Shown here in pieces: positions 41,778 through 51,006 of a DNA stretch of 64,000 bases (positions within the stretch are counted from its first letter, which is position 1; each line of letters opens with the position of its first letter). The position numbers were made by a program, and so were the translations under genes. Origin of the DNA: an uncultured bacterium (lineage in GTDB: Bacteria > Bacillota > Clostridia > Lachnospirales > Lachnospiraceae); NCBI GenBank assembly GCA_947647735.1, contig CANSLJ010000011.1, positions 1-64,000 on the forward strand, in the 5' to 3' direction. The notes under the pieces were generated by a model. The model worked only from the letters and a program-made list of their open reading frames with translations. It ran no database searches and had not been told where the DNA came from.

Positions 41778-43275
41778 ATGGAAACAGAAAAAGAACTGAT
41801 CAGGGGGATCAAAAGAGGATTGCTGCAATGGTATGATTTTAAAGAAGACAGTAAAATTCTCTATATAAAAAATATACAGGATGCCATATCGGAACTGTTG
41901 GAGGAGCTGCCGGTTGAACTGGTATGCGCATCTTACAGTCAGTCCTGCAAAGAGAGTTGGCAGCGGGAGCACAGGAACGGCTTTGATTATATTGTCTGCA
42001 TTGAGGATCTGGAATACTGTCAGGATCCGAAAGAAATCCTTGAAAGTTGGCATGGTATTTTAAAGGAAGATGGAAAGCTGCTGCTCGGGGTGAACAACCG
42101 GTTTGGTATCCGGTATTTCTGTGGGGACAGGGATCCTTACACGGAACGGAATTTTGACGGGATAGAGGGGTATCGCCGGGCATACTTCAGAAAAGAGGAT
42201 GTATTTAAAGGGAGATGTTACAGTCAGAATGAATGGAAGCGAATGCTTGAAAGTACAGGTTGGCTGTCTTCGCAGTTTTTTTCTGTGTTGCCGGATCTGC
42301 AGAATCCAGACATGATCTATGCGGAAGACTACCTTCCAAGTGAAGATCCGGCGACCCGGGTATTCCCGGTATATAACTATCCTGACACCGTGTTTTTGGA
42401 GGAGGCTTCCCTTTACAGAGAGCTGATCGAAAATGACATGTTTCATAAGATGGCGAATGCCTATCTGATAGAGTGCATGGCATCTGAAAATATAGAAATC
42501 GACAAAAGGAGCGATGTGTTGTGTGTGACCTGTTCTATGAAGAGGGGAAGGGAAAAGACGCTTTACACGACCATACATAGATCGGGCATTGTGGAAAAAA
42601 GGGCATCCTGTACGGAGGGGGAAGCACACCTTAAGAAGCTGGTAGAGCATGGGCAGGATTTATCGGCGCACAGGATACCCGTAGTAGATGTCAGGATAGA
42701 GGGCGATGCCTGCATTATGCCGTATATCAATGCGGAAGCGGGACAGGTATACCTGAAAAGACTTCTGCAGACTGATGTGGAAAATTTCCTGCAGAAAATG
42801 GATCATTTCCGTGACCTGATCCTGCAGTCATCGGATATTGTGGAATCGGATAAAGGGGACGGCGAGGGGGCTGTGTTGAGAAGAGGCTATCCGGATATGG
42901 TTCCCATGAACAGCTTTTATTATAGAGGGAACATTTGTTTTTTATGATCAGGAGTTTTGTGAGGAACATTATCCGGCGAATGTCATTATCACTCGGATGG
43001 TCACCACCTTTTACTCCAACAATATGGAACTGGAGAAGATACTTTCGGTGAATGCTCTGTTTGAGCGGTACGGTCTGACGAAACATCTGGATCGGTGGAG
43101 AAAGATGGAGCAGGACTTCCTGAGAAATATCAGGAATGAGAAGGAACTTCGGAAGTATCATGAACGATATAGCTGTAAAAGCGAGATACTGCATGCAAAC
43201 CGGCAGAGGATTAACTGCTCTGCGGAGGAATATAAGCGGTTGTCTGTCGATATTTTCCATAATGCGGACTTGTAA
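41778..43275 (+). pseudogene. Frameshifted methyltransferase-like glycan gene
   Basis: The frame from ATG41778 runs to a stop at 42945-42947 (389 residues). It contains a SAM-methyltransferase-like part (YIVCIEDLEYCQDPKEILES, GILKEDGKLLLGVNNRFGIR) and a long C-terminal domain. The frame breaks just after FYYRG. From 42937 the next frame continues the expected text, VFYDQEFCEEHYPANVIITR, and runs to 43275. One surplus base around 42927-42931 explains this; removing it gives FYYRGTFVFYDQEF and an intact protein of about 498 residues. It is either a recent inactivation, a sequencing error, or an on/off switch. The start is supported by GGGAATGG upstream. Confidence 0.8.
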
Positions 43276-43295
43276 AATAGAAATGGAGGGCAGTT

Positions 43296-44240
43296 ATGCT
43301 TCAACTAGGCATACAGACAGAAAATGTAGTGGAGGATCTTTACCCGGAAGAGGGATTTGCGATGATGGCACAGGCGGGATTTTCCTGTGCCGATTTTTCT
43401 TTGGACGAGTATTTAAATAGTAATGAGATTTATAAAGGGGAGCAGAATCATTTTTTTGACCGGTCCATCGACGAGCTGGAACGATTCTTTATACCTCATA
43501 AAAAAGGTGCGCAGGCGGCGGGCGTAAAAATACAGCAGATGCATATGCCTTATCCGATCTACGTTCCGACGGGCAGCAGGGAACTGAATGATTACCTGTG
43601 GAAGGAAGCGGCACCTAAAAGCATGGCGTTGTGTGCCTTTCTGGAATGTCCGTATATCGTGATACATGGATTTAAGCTTGCCAGATTTCTGGGTTCCGAA
43701 GAAAAAGAGTGGGAGCAGACGGAAAAATTCATCGACTCCATCGCGCCCTATGCGAAGGAGACGGGGGCAGTAATCTGCATAGAAAACCTCTATGACAGTG
43801 TGGGAGGCCATCTTGTGGAGGGGCCATGCTGTGATGCGGTGAAAGTTGCAGAGCGCATCGACAGGATCAATGAGAAATATCATGCGGAGGTACTTGGATT
43901 CTGTTTTGACACAGGGCATGCGAATCTGGCAGGACTGGATATGGAAAAGTTTATGACCAGACTGGGACACAGGTTAAAGGTATTGCATATTCATGACAAT
44001 GACGGCATTATGGATCTGCATCAAATCCCGTTTACCTTTGCGAAGACCCGTGAGAATACGGCTTCGACAGACTGGGACGGATTTATCAGGGGACTAAAGA
44101 ATATACACTATGACAAGGTGCTGAATTTTGAGACAGCTTCGACGCTTTCAGCATTTCCGAATGTGATGAAGCGGGATGTGCTGGCGTTTATCGCTCGGGT
44201 GGGGGCATATTTTGCGGGAGAGGCTGCCAGTTGCTTCTGA
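43296..44240 (+). CDS. Sugar phosphate isomerase/epimerase (xylose-isomerase-like TIM barrel)
   Basis: 314 residues of the AP-endonuclease-2/xylose isomerase-like superfamily. Metal-binding blocks visible along the barrel are AVICIENLYDS (Glu), GFCFDTGHANLAG (Asp and His), VLHIHDNDGIMDLHQIPF (His-Asp) and VLNFETAS (Glu). Members isomerise or epimerise free or phosphorylated sugars and inositols. It follows the frameshifted gene by 20 bases with GGAGGG as ribosome binding site, and is the last gene of the glycan locus. The substrate is unknown. Confidence 0.85.
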   Translation: MLQLGIQTENVVEDLYPEEGFAMMAQAGFSCADFSLDEYLNSNEIYKGEQNHFFDRSIDELERFFIPHKKGAQAAGVKIQQMHMPYPIYVPTGSRELNDYLWKEAAPKSMALCAFLECPYIVIHGFKLARFLGSEEKEWEQTEKFIDSIAPYAKETGAVICIENLYDSVGGHLVEGPCCDAVKVAERIDRINEKYHAEVLGFCFDTGHANLAGLDMEKFMTRLGHRLKVLHIHDNDGIMDLHQIPFTFAKTRENTASTDWDGFIRGLKNIHYDKVLNFETASTLSAFPNVMKRDVLAFIARVGAYFAGEAASCF

Positions 44241-44261
44241 AAGAAATTTTGCCGATGCTGA

Positions 44262-44290
44262 TTGTACTAAACTGCGGGGAATGTTATACT
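44262..44290 (+). promoter_or_regulatory. Promoter of the ATPase/nuclease-like gene
   Basis: TTGTAC (44262-44267) and TATACT (44285-44290) with a 17-base spacer lie about 60 bases before ATG44354. Confidence 0.55.
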
Positions 44291-44353
44291 ACAGATATGA
44301 CAGGAAATGGGCGTTCTGCTTTGAGAAAAATATCATTGAAAGAAGAGGAAGGT

Positions 44354-45952
44354 ATGAGGCGATATTTTAATACAGAAGGCATCTGCAGGCCGCAGATACA
44401 TTATATGGTGCGGCTGGATGAAAGACTGGAAAAGATCCGGCGGCGCTATATAGAAAGAGGCAGTTATTTTGTGATCAATCGGGGCAGGCAGTACGGAAAG
44501 ACGACAACGCTGCGGGCGCTGGCGGAGTATCTGAAGCCGGAGTATATTGTGATATCTCTGGATTTTCAGGAGATCGGGTCGGCGGAATTTAAGGATGAGG
44601 CTGTTTTTTCTAAGGCTTTTGCGGAAATACTGATGAAAGCCTGCAGAAATGGAGAAAAAACAGAAAATACGGAGGAACTGTTACAGCCGTTGAACTGTTT
44701 TCTGAAAGGGACGGAAAATATCATGATGCGGGAGATGTTTGAGCAGCTCAGCGGGATCTGTGCGCGTGCGACGAAGCCGATCGTTTTGATGATCGATGAG
44801 GTGGACAGCGCAAGTAATCATCAGGTGTTTCTGGACTTTCTGGCATTGCTTCGCGGATATTATCTGAACAGGGAGAATACGCCGACCTTTCATTCTGTCA
44901 TTCTTGCCGGGGTGTATGATATTAAAAATCTGAAGCTGAAACTCAGGCCGGATAGTGAGCATAAGTATAACAGTCCGTGGAATATTGCGGCCGATTTTGA
45001 TATTAATATGGATCTGGGGGTGGATAAAATTGCATCCATGTTACGAGAATATGAGACGGATAACTGTACAGGAATGAATATTCAGGAAATATCAGAAAGT
45101 ATATTTGAGTATACGAACGGCTACCCCTATTTGGTATCATTGATCTGCAAAATATTGGATGAGAGAATTCCTGAGATAAAAGGATTTGAGAAAGCAGAGG
45201 ATGTATGGACAAAGAAAGGGGTTGCGGAAGCGGTAAAAATAGTATTGAATAAAACCTCAGTCCCTTTATTCGACAGCATGATAAAACAGCTTGACACATT
45301 CAGTGATCTAAGGGACATGATCGAAGAAATCCTGTATCAGGGAAAAAGAATTCCCTTCAGTCCTTATGTAAAATCTGTTAACCTGGGTGTCATGTTCGGA
45401 TTCTTAAAGGAGGAGGACGGACGGGTGGCGGTAGCAAACCGCATATTTGAGATGGGACTGCTGAATATGTTTATGACAGAAGAGGCGGCTCACAGCGAGG
45501 CCTTTCGGTATGGACAGCGGGACAGCAGCCAGTTTATAGATGACGGGCATCTGAATATGAGGCGGGTTTTGGAGAAGTTTGTGCTGCACTTTGCGGATAT
45601 ATACGGTGAGAATGATGAAAAGTTTATTGAGGCGTATGGACGTAAGTTCTTTCTTTTGTATTTAAAACCGATCATCAACGGTACCGGAAATTATTATCTG
45701 GAGGCTCAGACAAGGGACGCAAGGCGCACGGATGTGATCGTGGACTACAGAGGGGAGCAGTTTATCGTGGAGCTTAAGATCTGGCACGGTAGTGAGTACA
45801 ATGAACGCGGTGAGGCGCAGTTGGTGGATTATCTGGATTATTATCATGTTGAAAAGGGGTATATGCTCAGTTTTAATTTTAATAAGAAGAAAGAAACAGG
45901 CGTGAAGGAGATCAGGGTCGGCGGCAGGACGATAGTTGAGGCTGTAGTGTGA
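44354..45952 (+). CDS. AAA-ATPase-like protein with C-terminal PD-(D/E)XK nuclease-like domain
   Basis: 532 residues. The P-loop is in VINRGRQYGKTTTLRALAEY (about 40-59) and Walker B in KPIVLMIDEVDSASNHQVF. The helical-lid region contains YTNGYPYLVSLICKIL. The C-terminal part, YYLEAQTRDARRTDVIVDYR then FIVELKIWHG, has the Asp and ExK of a PD-(D/E)XK fold. This AAA-ATPase-like family is common and repeated in Lachnospiraceae and Bacteroidetes; its role is unsettled (mobile or defence-like). ATG44354 has GAGGAAGG directly upstream. It has its own promoter and is independent of the glycan locus. Confidence 0.82.
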   Translation: MRRYFNTEGICRPQIHYMVRLDERLEKIRRRYIERGSYFVINRGRQYGKTTTLRALAEYLKPEYIVISLDFQEIGSAEFKDEAVFSKAFAEILMKACRNGEKTENTEELLQPLNCFLKGTENIMMREMFEQLSGICARATKPIVLMIDEVDSASNHQVFLDFLALLRGYYLNRENTPTFHSVILAGVYDIKNLKLKLRPDSEHKYNSPWNIAADFDINMDLGVDKIASMLREYETDNCTGMNIQEISESIFEYTNGYPYLVSLICKILDERIPEIKGFEKAEDVWTKKGVAEAVKIVLNKTSVPLFDSMIKQLDTFSDLRDMIEEILYQGKRIPFSPYVKSVNLGVMFGFLKEEDGRVAVANRIFEMGLLNMFMTEEAAHSEAFRYGQRDSSQFIDDGHLNMRRVLEKFVLHFADIYGENDEKFIEAYGRKFFLLYLKPIINGTGNYYLEAQTRDARRTDVIVDYRGEQFIVELKIWHGSEYNERGEAQLVDYLDYYHVEKGYMLSFNFNKKKETGVKEIRVGGRTIVEAVV

Positions 45953-46030
45953 TCGACCATCATTATCTTAAACAATTTTTAATAATTTACCCGGTTTATT
46001 ATTCATAAAAGTTTCGCTACAATGTGTTTA

Positions 46031-46044
46031 TACAATTAATTGTA
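46031..46044. promoter_or_regulatory. Perfect 14-bp palindrome upstream of the two-component genes
   Basis: TACAATTAATTGTA is a perfect palindrome in the 187-base gap before the response regulator, close to a TACAAT that could be a -10 element (46017-46022). It may be an operator, possibly for the regulator itself. OmpR-type regulators more often use direct repeats, so this is tentative. Confidence 0.35.
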
Positions 46045-46139
46045 CTGATAATTGACAGACACAGGCAGCGGGACTTTTTTGTGTGTAGTGATTTGCGGCC
46101 TGCTTCGGGGAAAAGACAGGAAAGATGAGGGGATCGGAT

Positions 46140-46841
46140 ATGGCGAACATATTGGTGTGTGATGACGAAAAGGATATCGTTTCTGCGTTGCAGATCTATT
46201 TGGGAGGCGAAGGGTATCATGTCCTGACGGCAATGAACGGAAAAGAGGCGGTTGCCGCGGTGGAGAAAGAGGAAGTGCATCTTGTTCTTCTGGATATCAT
46301 GATGCCGGAGATGGACGGGATCACGGCGATGGCGAAGATACGTGAGGTCTCCAATGTGCCGATCATCATGCTGACAGCAAAGGGAGAGGATGCGGATAAG
46401 GTGTTGGGGCTCACGGTGGGCGCTGACGATTATGTGACGAAGCCTTTCCAACCGGTGGAGCTGCTCGCCAGAGTGAAGTCTCAGCTTCGACGGTATATGA
46501 TGCTGGGTGGCAGCGTGCCGAAGCCGGAGAATCTTTCCATAGGGGGTATTGAACTGGATGACAAGGCAAAGGAGGTTACGCTGGACGGAGAGAAAGTGCC
46601 CCTGACACCGACGGAGTTTGACATTCTGAAACTGTTTATGCAGCATCCCGGGGAGGTCTTTTCACCGGCTAAGATATACAGTGAAGTGTGGAAGGATAAT
46701 CCCTACGGCACGGAGAATACGGTGGCGGTACATATCCGGCACCTGCGGGAGAAGCTGGAGATCGATCCGGCGGAGCCGCGCTATCTGAAGGTCGTCTGGG
46801 GGCATGGGTATAAGTTGGAGGTGCCGAGGGAGCGGCATTGA
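46140..46841 (+). CDS. OmpR/PhoB-family response regulator
   Basis: 233 residues. The receiver domain has ANILVCDDEKDIVSALQIYL (acidic pair), phosphorylated Asp near residue 51 in LVLLDIMMPEMDG, Thr in IIMLTAKGE and Lys in DYVTKPFQP. The C-terminal winged helix includes LTPTEFDILKLFMQHPGEVF and TVAVHIRHLREKLE. It resembles VanR-type regulators. ATG46140 has GAGGGG 7 nt upstream. The gene for its sensor kinase follows after 48 bases, separated by a small hairpin (TACGCCG-GAT-CGGCGTA, 46859-46875). Confidence 0.95.
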   Translation: MANILVCDDEKDIVSALQIYLGGEGYHVLTAMNGKEAVAAVEKEEVHLVLLDIMMPEMDGITAMAKIREVSNVPIIMLTAKGEDADKVLGLTVGADDYVTKPFQPVELLARVKSQLRRYMMLGGSVPKPENLSIGGIELDDKAKEVTLDGEKVPLTPTEFDILKLFMQHPGEVFSPAKIYSEVWKDNPYGTENTVAVHIRHLREKLEIDPAEPRYLKVVWGHGYKLEVPRERH

Positions 46842-46889
46842 GGGATGGAATAAAAATTTACGCCGGATCGGCGTAGAATGGAGTGTGGC

Positions 46890-49463
46890 ATGAATAAATG
46901 GAAAAGTAATAAAGGGCTAAAGGTAATCTGGGTGATCATTTCCTTTTTGGCAGCGGTGCTGGCGGCGTTCAGTGTGGCGGCGGTGGCGGTGATCCAGGGT
47001 CTGGGAGCTTATTATGAGCCGAAAGAAGAGCTGCTGGAGAGATTGTATTACAGATACGAAGAGATCTATACGGTGATGGCGATGGCAAACCGGGAATCAC
47101 CGGGGATGCTGGAGGAGATCGATAAGACGAACTTTAGATATGGTATCATCAAAGATGACGATACAGGGGCAGAGGGCACTTCGAGCCTGGCGGATATGAG
47201 GCTTTCAGATCCCGGAATCTATGAGTATTGTAACTTTGAAGAGATGCCGGATAAAAGTGCGCTGGAAAACGGAGAGTTCACCGTGAGGGAGTTTGAGATC
47301 GGGGAAGGTACGCGGTACTCCTGGGACTGCAGTCTGTTCGGGTATGCCAATATATACCAGCAGATGGAGGACGATGATTACTGGGCAGAGTCGATGGAGC
47401 AGGTGGATATCCTCGGATATTACTACAATGTGGCTGACGGTATTTTCTATTACGAGACGGAGGATGAATTTTACCGGGTGGATGAAGTGGCGCTGTCGGT
47501 GGGCGTAAACGGCGAGGGGCTGCGGTTTGTCTATGATCCGGGGCAGGAGGCTTATTATAACACGAATCCGGAGGCATGCTGGATCAAGGATTATTATCTG
47601 ACATTTGACGCTTTTGACGACAGAGAGTGTTCCTGGGAGACATGGCAGCAGATCGAGCTGGACGGCAGGGGTTTTGGACATACAGATATCCGGTTTATCT
47701 CCGATGAAGACAGCGACAGCGGTGAGCTGCAGGGAAAACCGATCTCGCAGCACTACTATTTTATGGGAGACGGCAACGGGGTACTGTGTTTCCGGACGGA
47801 AGATAAGAACGCCGGAGAGGCACAAAAAAATACAATGCAGAAATACTGGGTGATCTCCCAGGTGCGGGAGCCGCTTTTGAAAACAGGGATCCGGGACGGC
47901 GTTCTGGAGGGCGATCTGTTCGAACAGGGTGCCTTTATGGCGGAACTGGCTTATACATGGCGCATACCGGCGGTTGTGATCCTGATCATTTCGCTGATCT
48001 TGTGGGTTGGCTCAACGGTGTTCGTGCTGATCATGGCGGGACATAAAGGCAGTATGGAGATCGTGGAAATACTGGCGGGCGCAGAAGAAGATACTGATGC
48101 GGAACTGCCTGAGGATAGGGAGAGCTCTGTTAGGACGGAAAGCCGCTGGGTGGATGCGGTCAGGACGGGATTTTATCAGAAGATCCCCTGGGATGTGGAG
48201 AGCTGTATCATACTACTGTTGTGCGGCGTTCTTTCTATGGTCGCTGTGGAGAGCGCGTACTACTGGTCGCCGGTAAAGATCATTGTCTGGGTGTCATTGT
48301 GGGGGATTATTATTTATGCGCTGTGTTTTATCTGGCTGGTGGATTTCGCGATCCGCATCAAGGCGGGGAAATGGTGGCGCGGTACGCTGACTTATAAGCT
48401 GCTCAGATGGATCTGGCGGAAGCTGAGAAAGGCAGGGCATAAGCTGGGAGGCGTGTTCCGGTTTTTACAGGAGAATATCTCCCTTTTATGGAAAGCAATA
48501 CTTATTTTGGGCGGCATCAGTCTGTTGGAGTGCTTTGGTATCGCGCTGACCGGATTTAATCCTGAATTTGAACTTGCCATCTGGTTTTTATACCGGGCTT
48601 CGACATTGATCCTGATCTTCATCGGCATTGTGCAGGCGGATAAGCTGAGGGCAGGCGCAAAGAAGCTGGCGGACGGCAGTTTGCAGGAGAAGATCAACAC
48701 GGAAAAAATGTTCTGGGAGTTCAAAAAGCATGGGGATAACTTAAATTCCATTCATGACGGCATATCTCTCGCGGTGGAGAAGCGGATGCAGAGCGAGCAT
48801 TTCAGGACGGAGCTGATCACCAATGTCTCCCATGACATCAAAACACCATTGACGTCCATTATCAATTATGTGGATCTGATGCAGAAGGAGGAGATCGATA
48901 ATGAGAAGGCGAAGGAGTATCTGGAGGTGTTGAGCCGTCAGAGCGCAAGGCTAAAAAAGCTGACGGAGGATCTGATCGAGGCGTCCAAGGCGTCCACGGG
49001 CAGTATGCCGGTGAAGATGGAGGCATTGGAACTGGGGGTGTTTCTGACGCAGACGGTGGGCGAGTTTGAGGAGAAGCTTGCGGCAGCAGGGCTCCGCGTG
49101 GTGATGCATAAGCCGGAGACGGAAGTTTTTGTGAATGCCGACGGCAGGCATCTGTGGCGGGTAGTGGAAAATCTGGTGCAGAATATCTGTAAGTACGCAC
49201 AGCCGGATACGAGGGTGTATATCGATCTGGACGACAGGGAGAAGGAAGCGGTCATTTCCTTCAAAAATATATCACGCTATGAGCTGAATATCACAGGGGA
49301 TGAGCTGATGGAGCGGTTTGTGCGGGGCGATGCTTCCCGTCATACGGAAGGAAGCGGGCTCGGGCTCTCCATAGCGGGCAGTCTGATGGAGCTGATGCGC
49401 GGAAAACTGGAAATTGTGGTGGACGGCGATCTGTTTAAGGTGGTGCTGCATTTTCCAAAATGA
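46890..49463 (+). CDS. Membrane sensor histidine kinase
   Basis: 857 residues. A first transmembrane helix near 13-35 is followed by an extracytoplasmic region of about 310 residues rich in Asp, Glu and Tyr (YCNFEEMPDKSAL, YYFMGDGNGVLCFRTED). At least four more hydrophobic helices lie between 345 and 590. The kinase core has the phospho-acceptor His near 647 in ELITNVSHDIKTPLTSIINY, an N box in VVENLVQNICKYAQP and a G box in EGSGLGLSIAGSLMEL. The large acidic sensor region could bind cations or peptides. ATG46890 has GGAG 6 nt upstream; the kinase acts on the regulator encoded just before it. A terminator follows. Confidence 0.93.
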   Translation: MNKWKSNKGLKVIWVIISFLAAVLAAFSVAAVAVIQGLGAYYEPKEELLERLYYRYEEIYTVMAMANRESPGMLEEIDKTNFRYGIIKDDDTGAEGTSSLADMRLSDPGIYEYCNFEEMPDKSALENGEFTVREFEIGEGTRYSWDCSLFGYANIYQQMEDDDYWAESMEQVDILGYYYNVADGIFYYETEDEFYRVDEVALSVGVNGEGLRFVYDPGQEAYYNTNPEACWIKDYYLTFDAFDDRECSWETWQQIELDGRGFGHTDIRFISDEDSDSGELQGKPISQHYYFMGDGNGVLCFRTEDKNAGEAQKNTMQKYWVISQVREPLLKTGIRDGVLEGDLFEQGAFMAELAYTWRIPAVVILIISLILWVGSTVFVLIMAGHKGSMEIVEILAGAEEDTDAELPEDRESSVRTESRWVDAVRTGFYQKIPWDVESCIILLLCGVLSMVAVESAYYWSPVKIIVWVSLWGIIIYALCFIWLVDFAIRIKAGKWWRGTLTYKLLRWIWRKLRKAGHKLGGVFRFLQENISLLWKAILILGGISLLECFGIALTGFNPEFELAIWFLYRASTLILIFIGIVQADKLRAGAKKLADGSLQEKINTEKMFWEFKKHGDNLNSIHDGISLAVEKRMQSEHFRTELITNVSHDIKTPLTSIINYVDLMQKEEIDNEKAKEYLEVLSRQSARLKKLTEDLIEASKASTGSMPVKMEALELGVFLTQTVGEFEEKLAAAGLRVVMHKPETEVFVNADGRHLWRVVENLVQNICKYAQPDTRVYIDLDDREKEAVISFKNISRYELNITGDELMERFVRGDASRHTEGSGLGLSIAGSLMELMRGKLEIVVDGDLFKVVLHFPK

Positions 49464-49499
49464 GAAATGTTTGTATAGAGACAGGAATATAGTGAATGG

Positions 49500-49540
49500 G
49501 CGGAGAAACTGGCGGTATAGGTTTCTCCGCTTATTTTTCT
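49500..49540 (+). terminator. Terminator of the two-component operon
   Basis: GCGGAGAAAC (49500-49509) pairs with GTTTCTCCGC (49521-49530), and TTATTTTTCT follows. Confidence 0.85.
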
Positions 49541-49541
49541 C

Positions 49542-49570
49542 TTGTTTCAGACAATACTGTTTGATATAAT
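49542..49570 (+). promoter_or_regulatory. Promoter for the CgeB-like glycosyltransferase operon
   Basis: TTGTTT (49542-49547), a 17-base spacer and a perfect TATAAT (49565-49570) lie directly after a terminator and about 55 bases before ATG49626. Confidence 0.75.
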
Positions 49571-49625
49571 GGGGAAGGTAAACAGGAAAATGTTTACAGA
49601 CAGCAAAGCAGCGTGAGGCGTTTTC

Positions 49626-50825
49626 ATGAAGAAGATAGTCATGTTTGAGGGTGATATTGAAACCCAGGAGTATTTCACCTATCGGATGCGGGAAGAATTT
49701 GAAAGGCTAGGGCATGAGGTATATACCTTTAATCTGTCGAAGACCGGGGAGAGCCTTACCGGGCTGATGCGGTTTGTGGAGAAAGGGAATACGGCGCTTG
49801 TCTGTTTTAATTTTCACGGGATCACGCTGGGCGATATTTTCCGGGATGAGAAGAACGGAACCTGGTTCTGGGATGCGATTGACTGTACCTGTTATAATAT
49901 TGTGGTGGATCATCCGTTCTATTATCACCGCTTTATAGAGGCGGCACCGAAACGGTATGTGCATATCAGCATTGACAGGAAGCATGATGCCTATATGCAG
50001 AAGTATTTCCCGGATAAGCTGAGGATTCCTTTTCTGCCGCTGGCGGGAACGGAGTATCATCCGGAAGGATATCTGCCGGTGCGGGAGAGGAAGACGGATA
50101 TTGTTTTCACTGGAAATTATTCCCCGCTCTATAAGTTTGATAAGTATATCAACCGGCTGGGGGATGAGTACGAGGCTTTTTATCGGGGAATTCTGGCAGA
50201 GTTGCTGGCGCATCCGGAGCGGACGCTGGAGGATGTGGCGGAGAAGCATATCCGCCGGGAGATTCCGGAGGTGACGAAGGAAGAGCTGAAGGAGACCATG
50301 GGGAACCTGATCTTTCTGGATCTGTATGCCCGTTCCTATATCCGCGGAAAGGCGGTGCAGGTGCTGGTGGATGCGGGGCTGAAGGTGGAGGTTTACGGTG
50401 GCGACTGGGAGGAACTGCCCTGTAAGCATCCGGAGAATATCATAAACGGGCAGGGTGTGAAGTCCGAGACATGCCTGCAGAAGATTTCCGGGGCGAAGAT
50501 TTCTCTGAATGTGATGCCCTGGTTTAAGGACGGGGCCCATGACAGGGTTTTTAATACATTGCTGAACGGCGCGCTGCTGGTGAGCGATGACAGCATTTAC
50601 CTGCGGGAGATCCTGAAGGACGGGGAAAACTGCATTTTGTATAATCTGGAGAATATAGAGCAGATGCCGGAGCGGGTGAAGGCGATTCTGGCAGATGAGG
50701 GCCGGATGCAGGAGATGATCGACCGGGGATATGAGATGGCAAAGAGCGCACATACCTGGGCACACCGGGCGGATTTTTTGTCGGAGCTGATAGAGGACGG
50801 CGTGATGGATGGGATGTTTGTGTAA
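49626..50825 (+). CDS. CgeB-like glycosyltransferase
   Basis: 399 residues of the CgeB/DUF3880 GT-B group. The N-terminus KIVMFEGDIETQEYFTYRMR is followed by NFHGITLGDIFRDE and VVDHPFYYHRFIEAAPKRYV. The C-terminal donor-binding half has GAKISLNVMPWFKDGAHDRV, NTLLNGALLVSDDSIYLREI and a closing helix AHTWAHRADFLSELI. In other clostridia such proteins glycosylate flagellin or spore-surface components. It shares an operon with a small membrane peptide and a SunS-like glycosyltransferase, which points to a protein- or surface-directed glycosylation set. Confidence 0.88.
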   Translation: MKKIVMFEGDIETQEYFTYRMREEFERLGHEVYTFNLSKTGESLTGLMRFVEKGNTALVCFNFHGITLGDIFRDEKNGTWFWDAIDCTCYNIVVDHPFYYHRFIEAAPKRYVHISIDRKHDAYMQKYFPDKLRIPFLPLAGTEYHPEGYLPVRERKTDIVFTGNYSPLYKFDKYINRLGDEYEAFYRGILAELLAHPERTLEDVAEKHIRREIPEVTKEELKETMGNLIFLDLYARSYIRGKAVQVLVDAGLKVEVYGGDWEELPCKHPENIINGQGVKSETCLQKISGAKISLNVMPWFKDGAHDRVFNTLLNGALLVSDDSIYLREILKDGENCILYNLENIEQMPERVKAILADEGRMQEMIDRGYEMAKSAHTWAHRADFLSELIEDGVMDGMFV

Positions 50826-50880
50826 ATTGTGAACAGCGTAGAACTGGGATAAGATATATAGAAAAGGAAGGGTGAACAAG

Positions 50881-51006
50881 ATGAGCGGAGGATTTTTATT
50901 ACTGGCAGGCGGATTACTGGTTGTGATCATTGCGGTGGTGATTTCCGTGGTGGCATCCGTGACAGGAACGGCAGCGGCGGTTGTGGACGATGATGAGGAA
51001 GATTAA
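50881..51006 (+). CDS. 41-residue single-pass membrane peptide
   Basis: ATG50881 is preceded by AAGGAAGGG at 9-10 nt. The product is one hydrophobic helix, GGFLLLAGGLLVVIIAVVIS, and ends in an acidic tail VDDDEED. The stop TAA at 51004-51006 directly touches the ATG of the glycosyltransferase at 51007, so coupling is tight. I recognise no family. It may anchor or regulate the neighbouring enzymes at the membrane. Confidence 0.7.
   Translation: MSGGFLLLAGGLLVVIIAVVISVVASVTGTAAAVVDDDEED

Noticed and set aside
40618..44240. Sialic, legionaminic or pseudaminic acid pathway
   Set aside because: Only a non-hydrolysing UDP-GlcNAc 2-epimerase is present. No NeuB-type synthase or CMP-nonulosonate synthetase was found in the window.
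49707..50930. A 407-codon open frame on the - strand
   Set aside because: It lies wholly opposite the CgeB-like gene, reads as low-sense His/Ile/Leu/Pro/Arg-rich text, and has no ribosome binding site. It is a shadow of biased codon use on the + strand.
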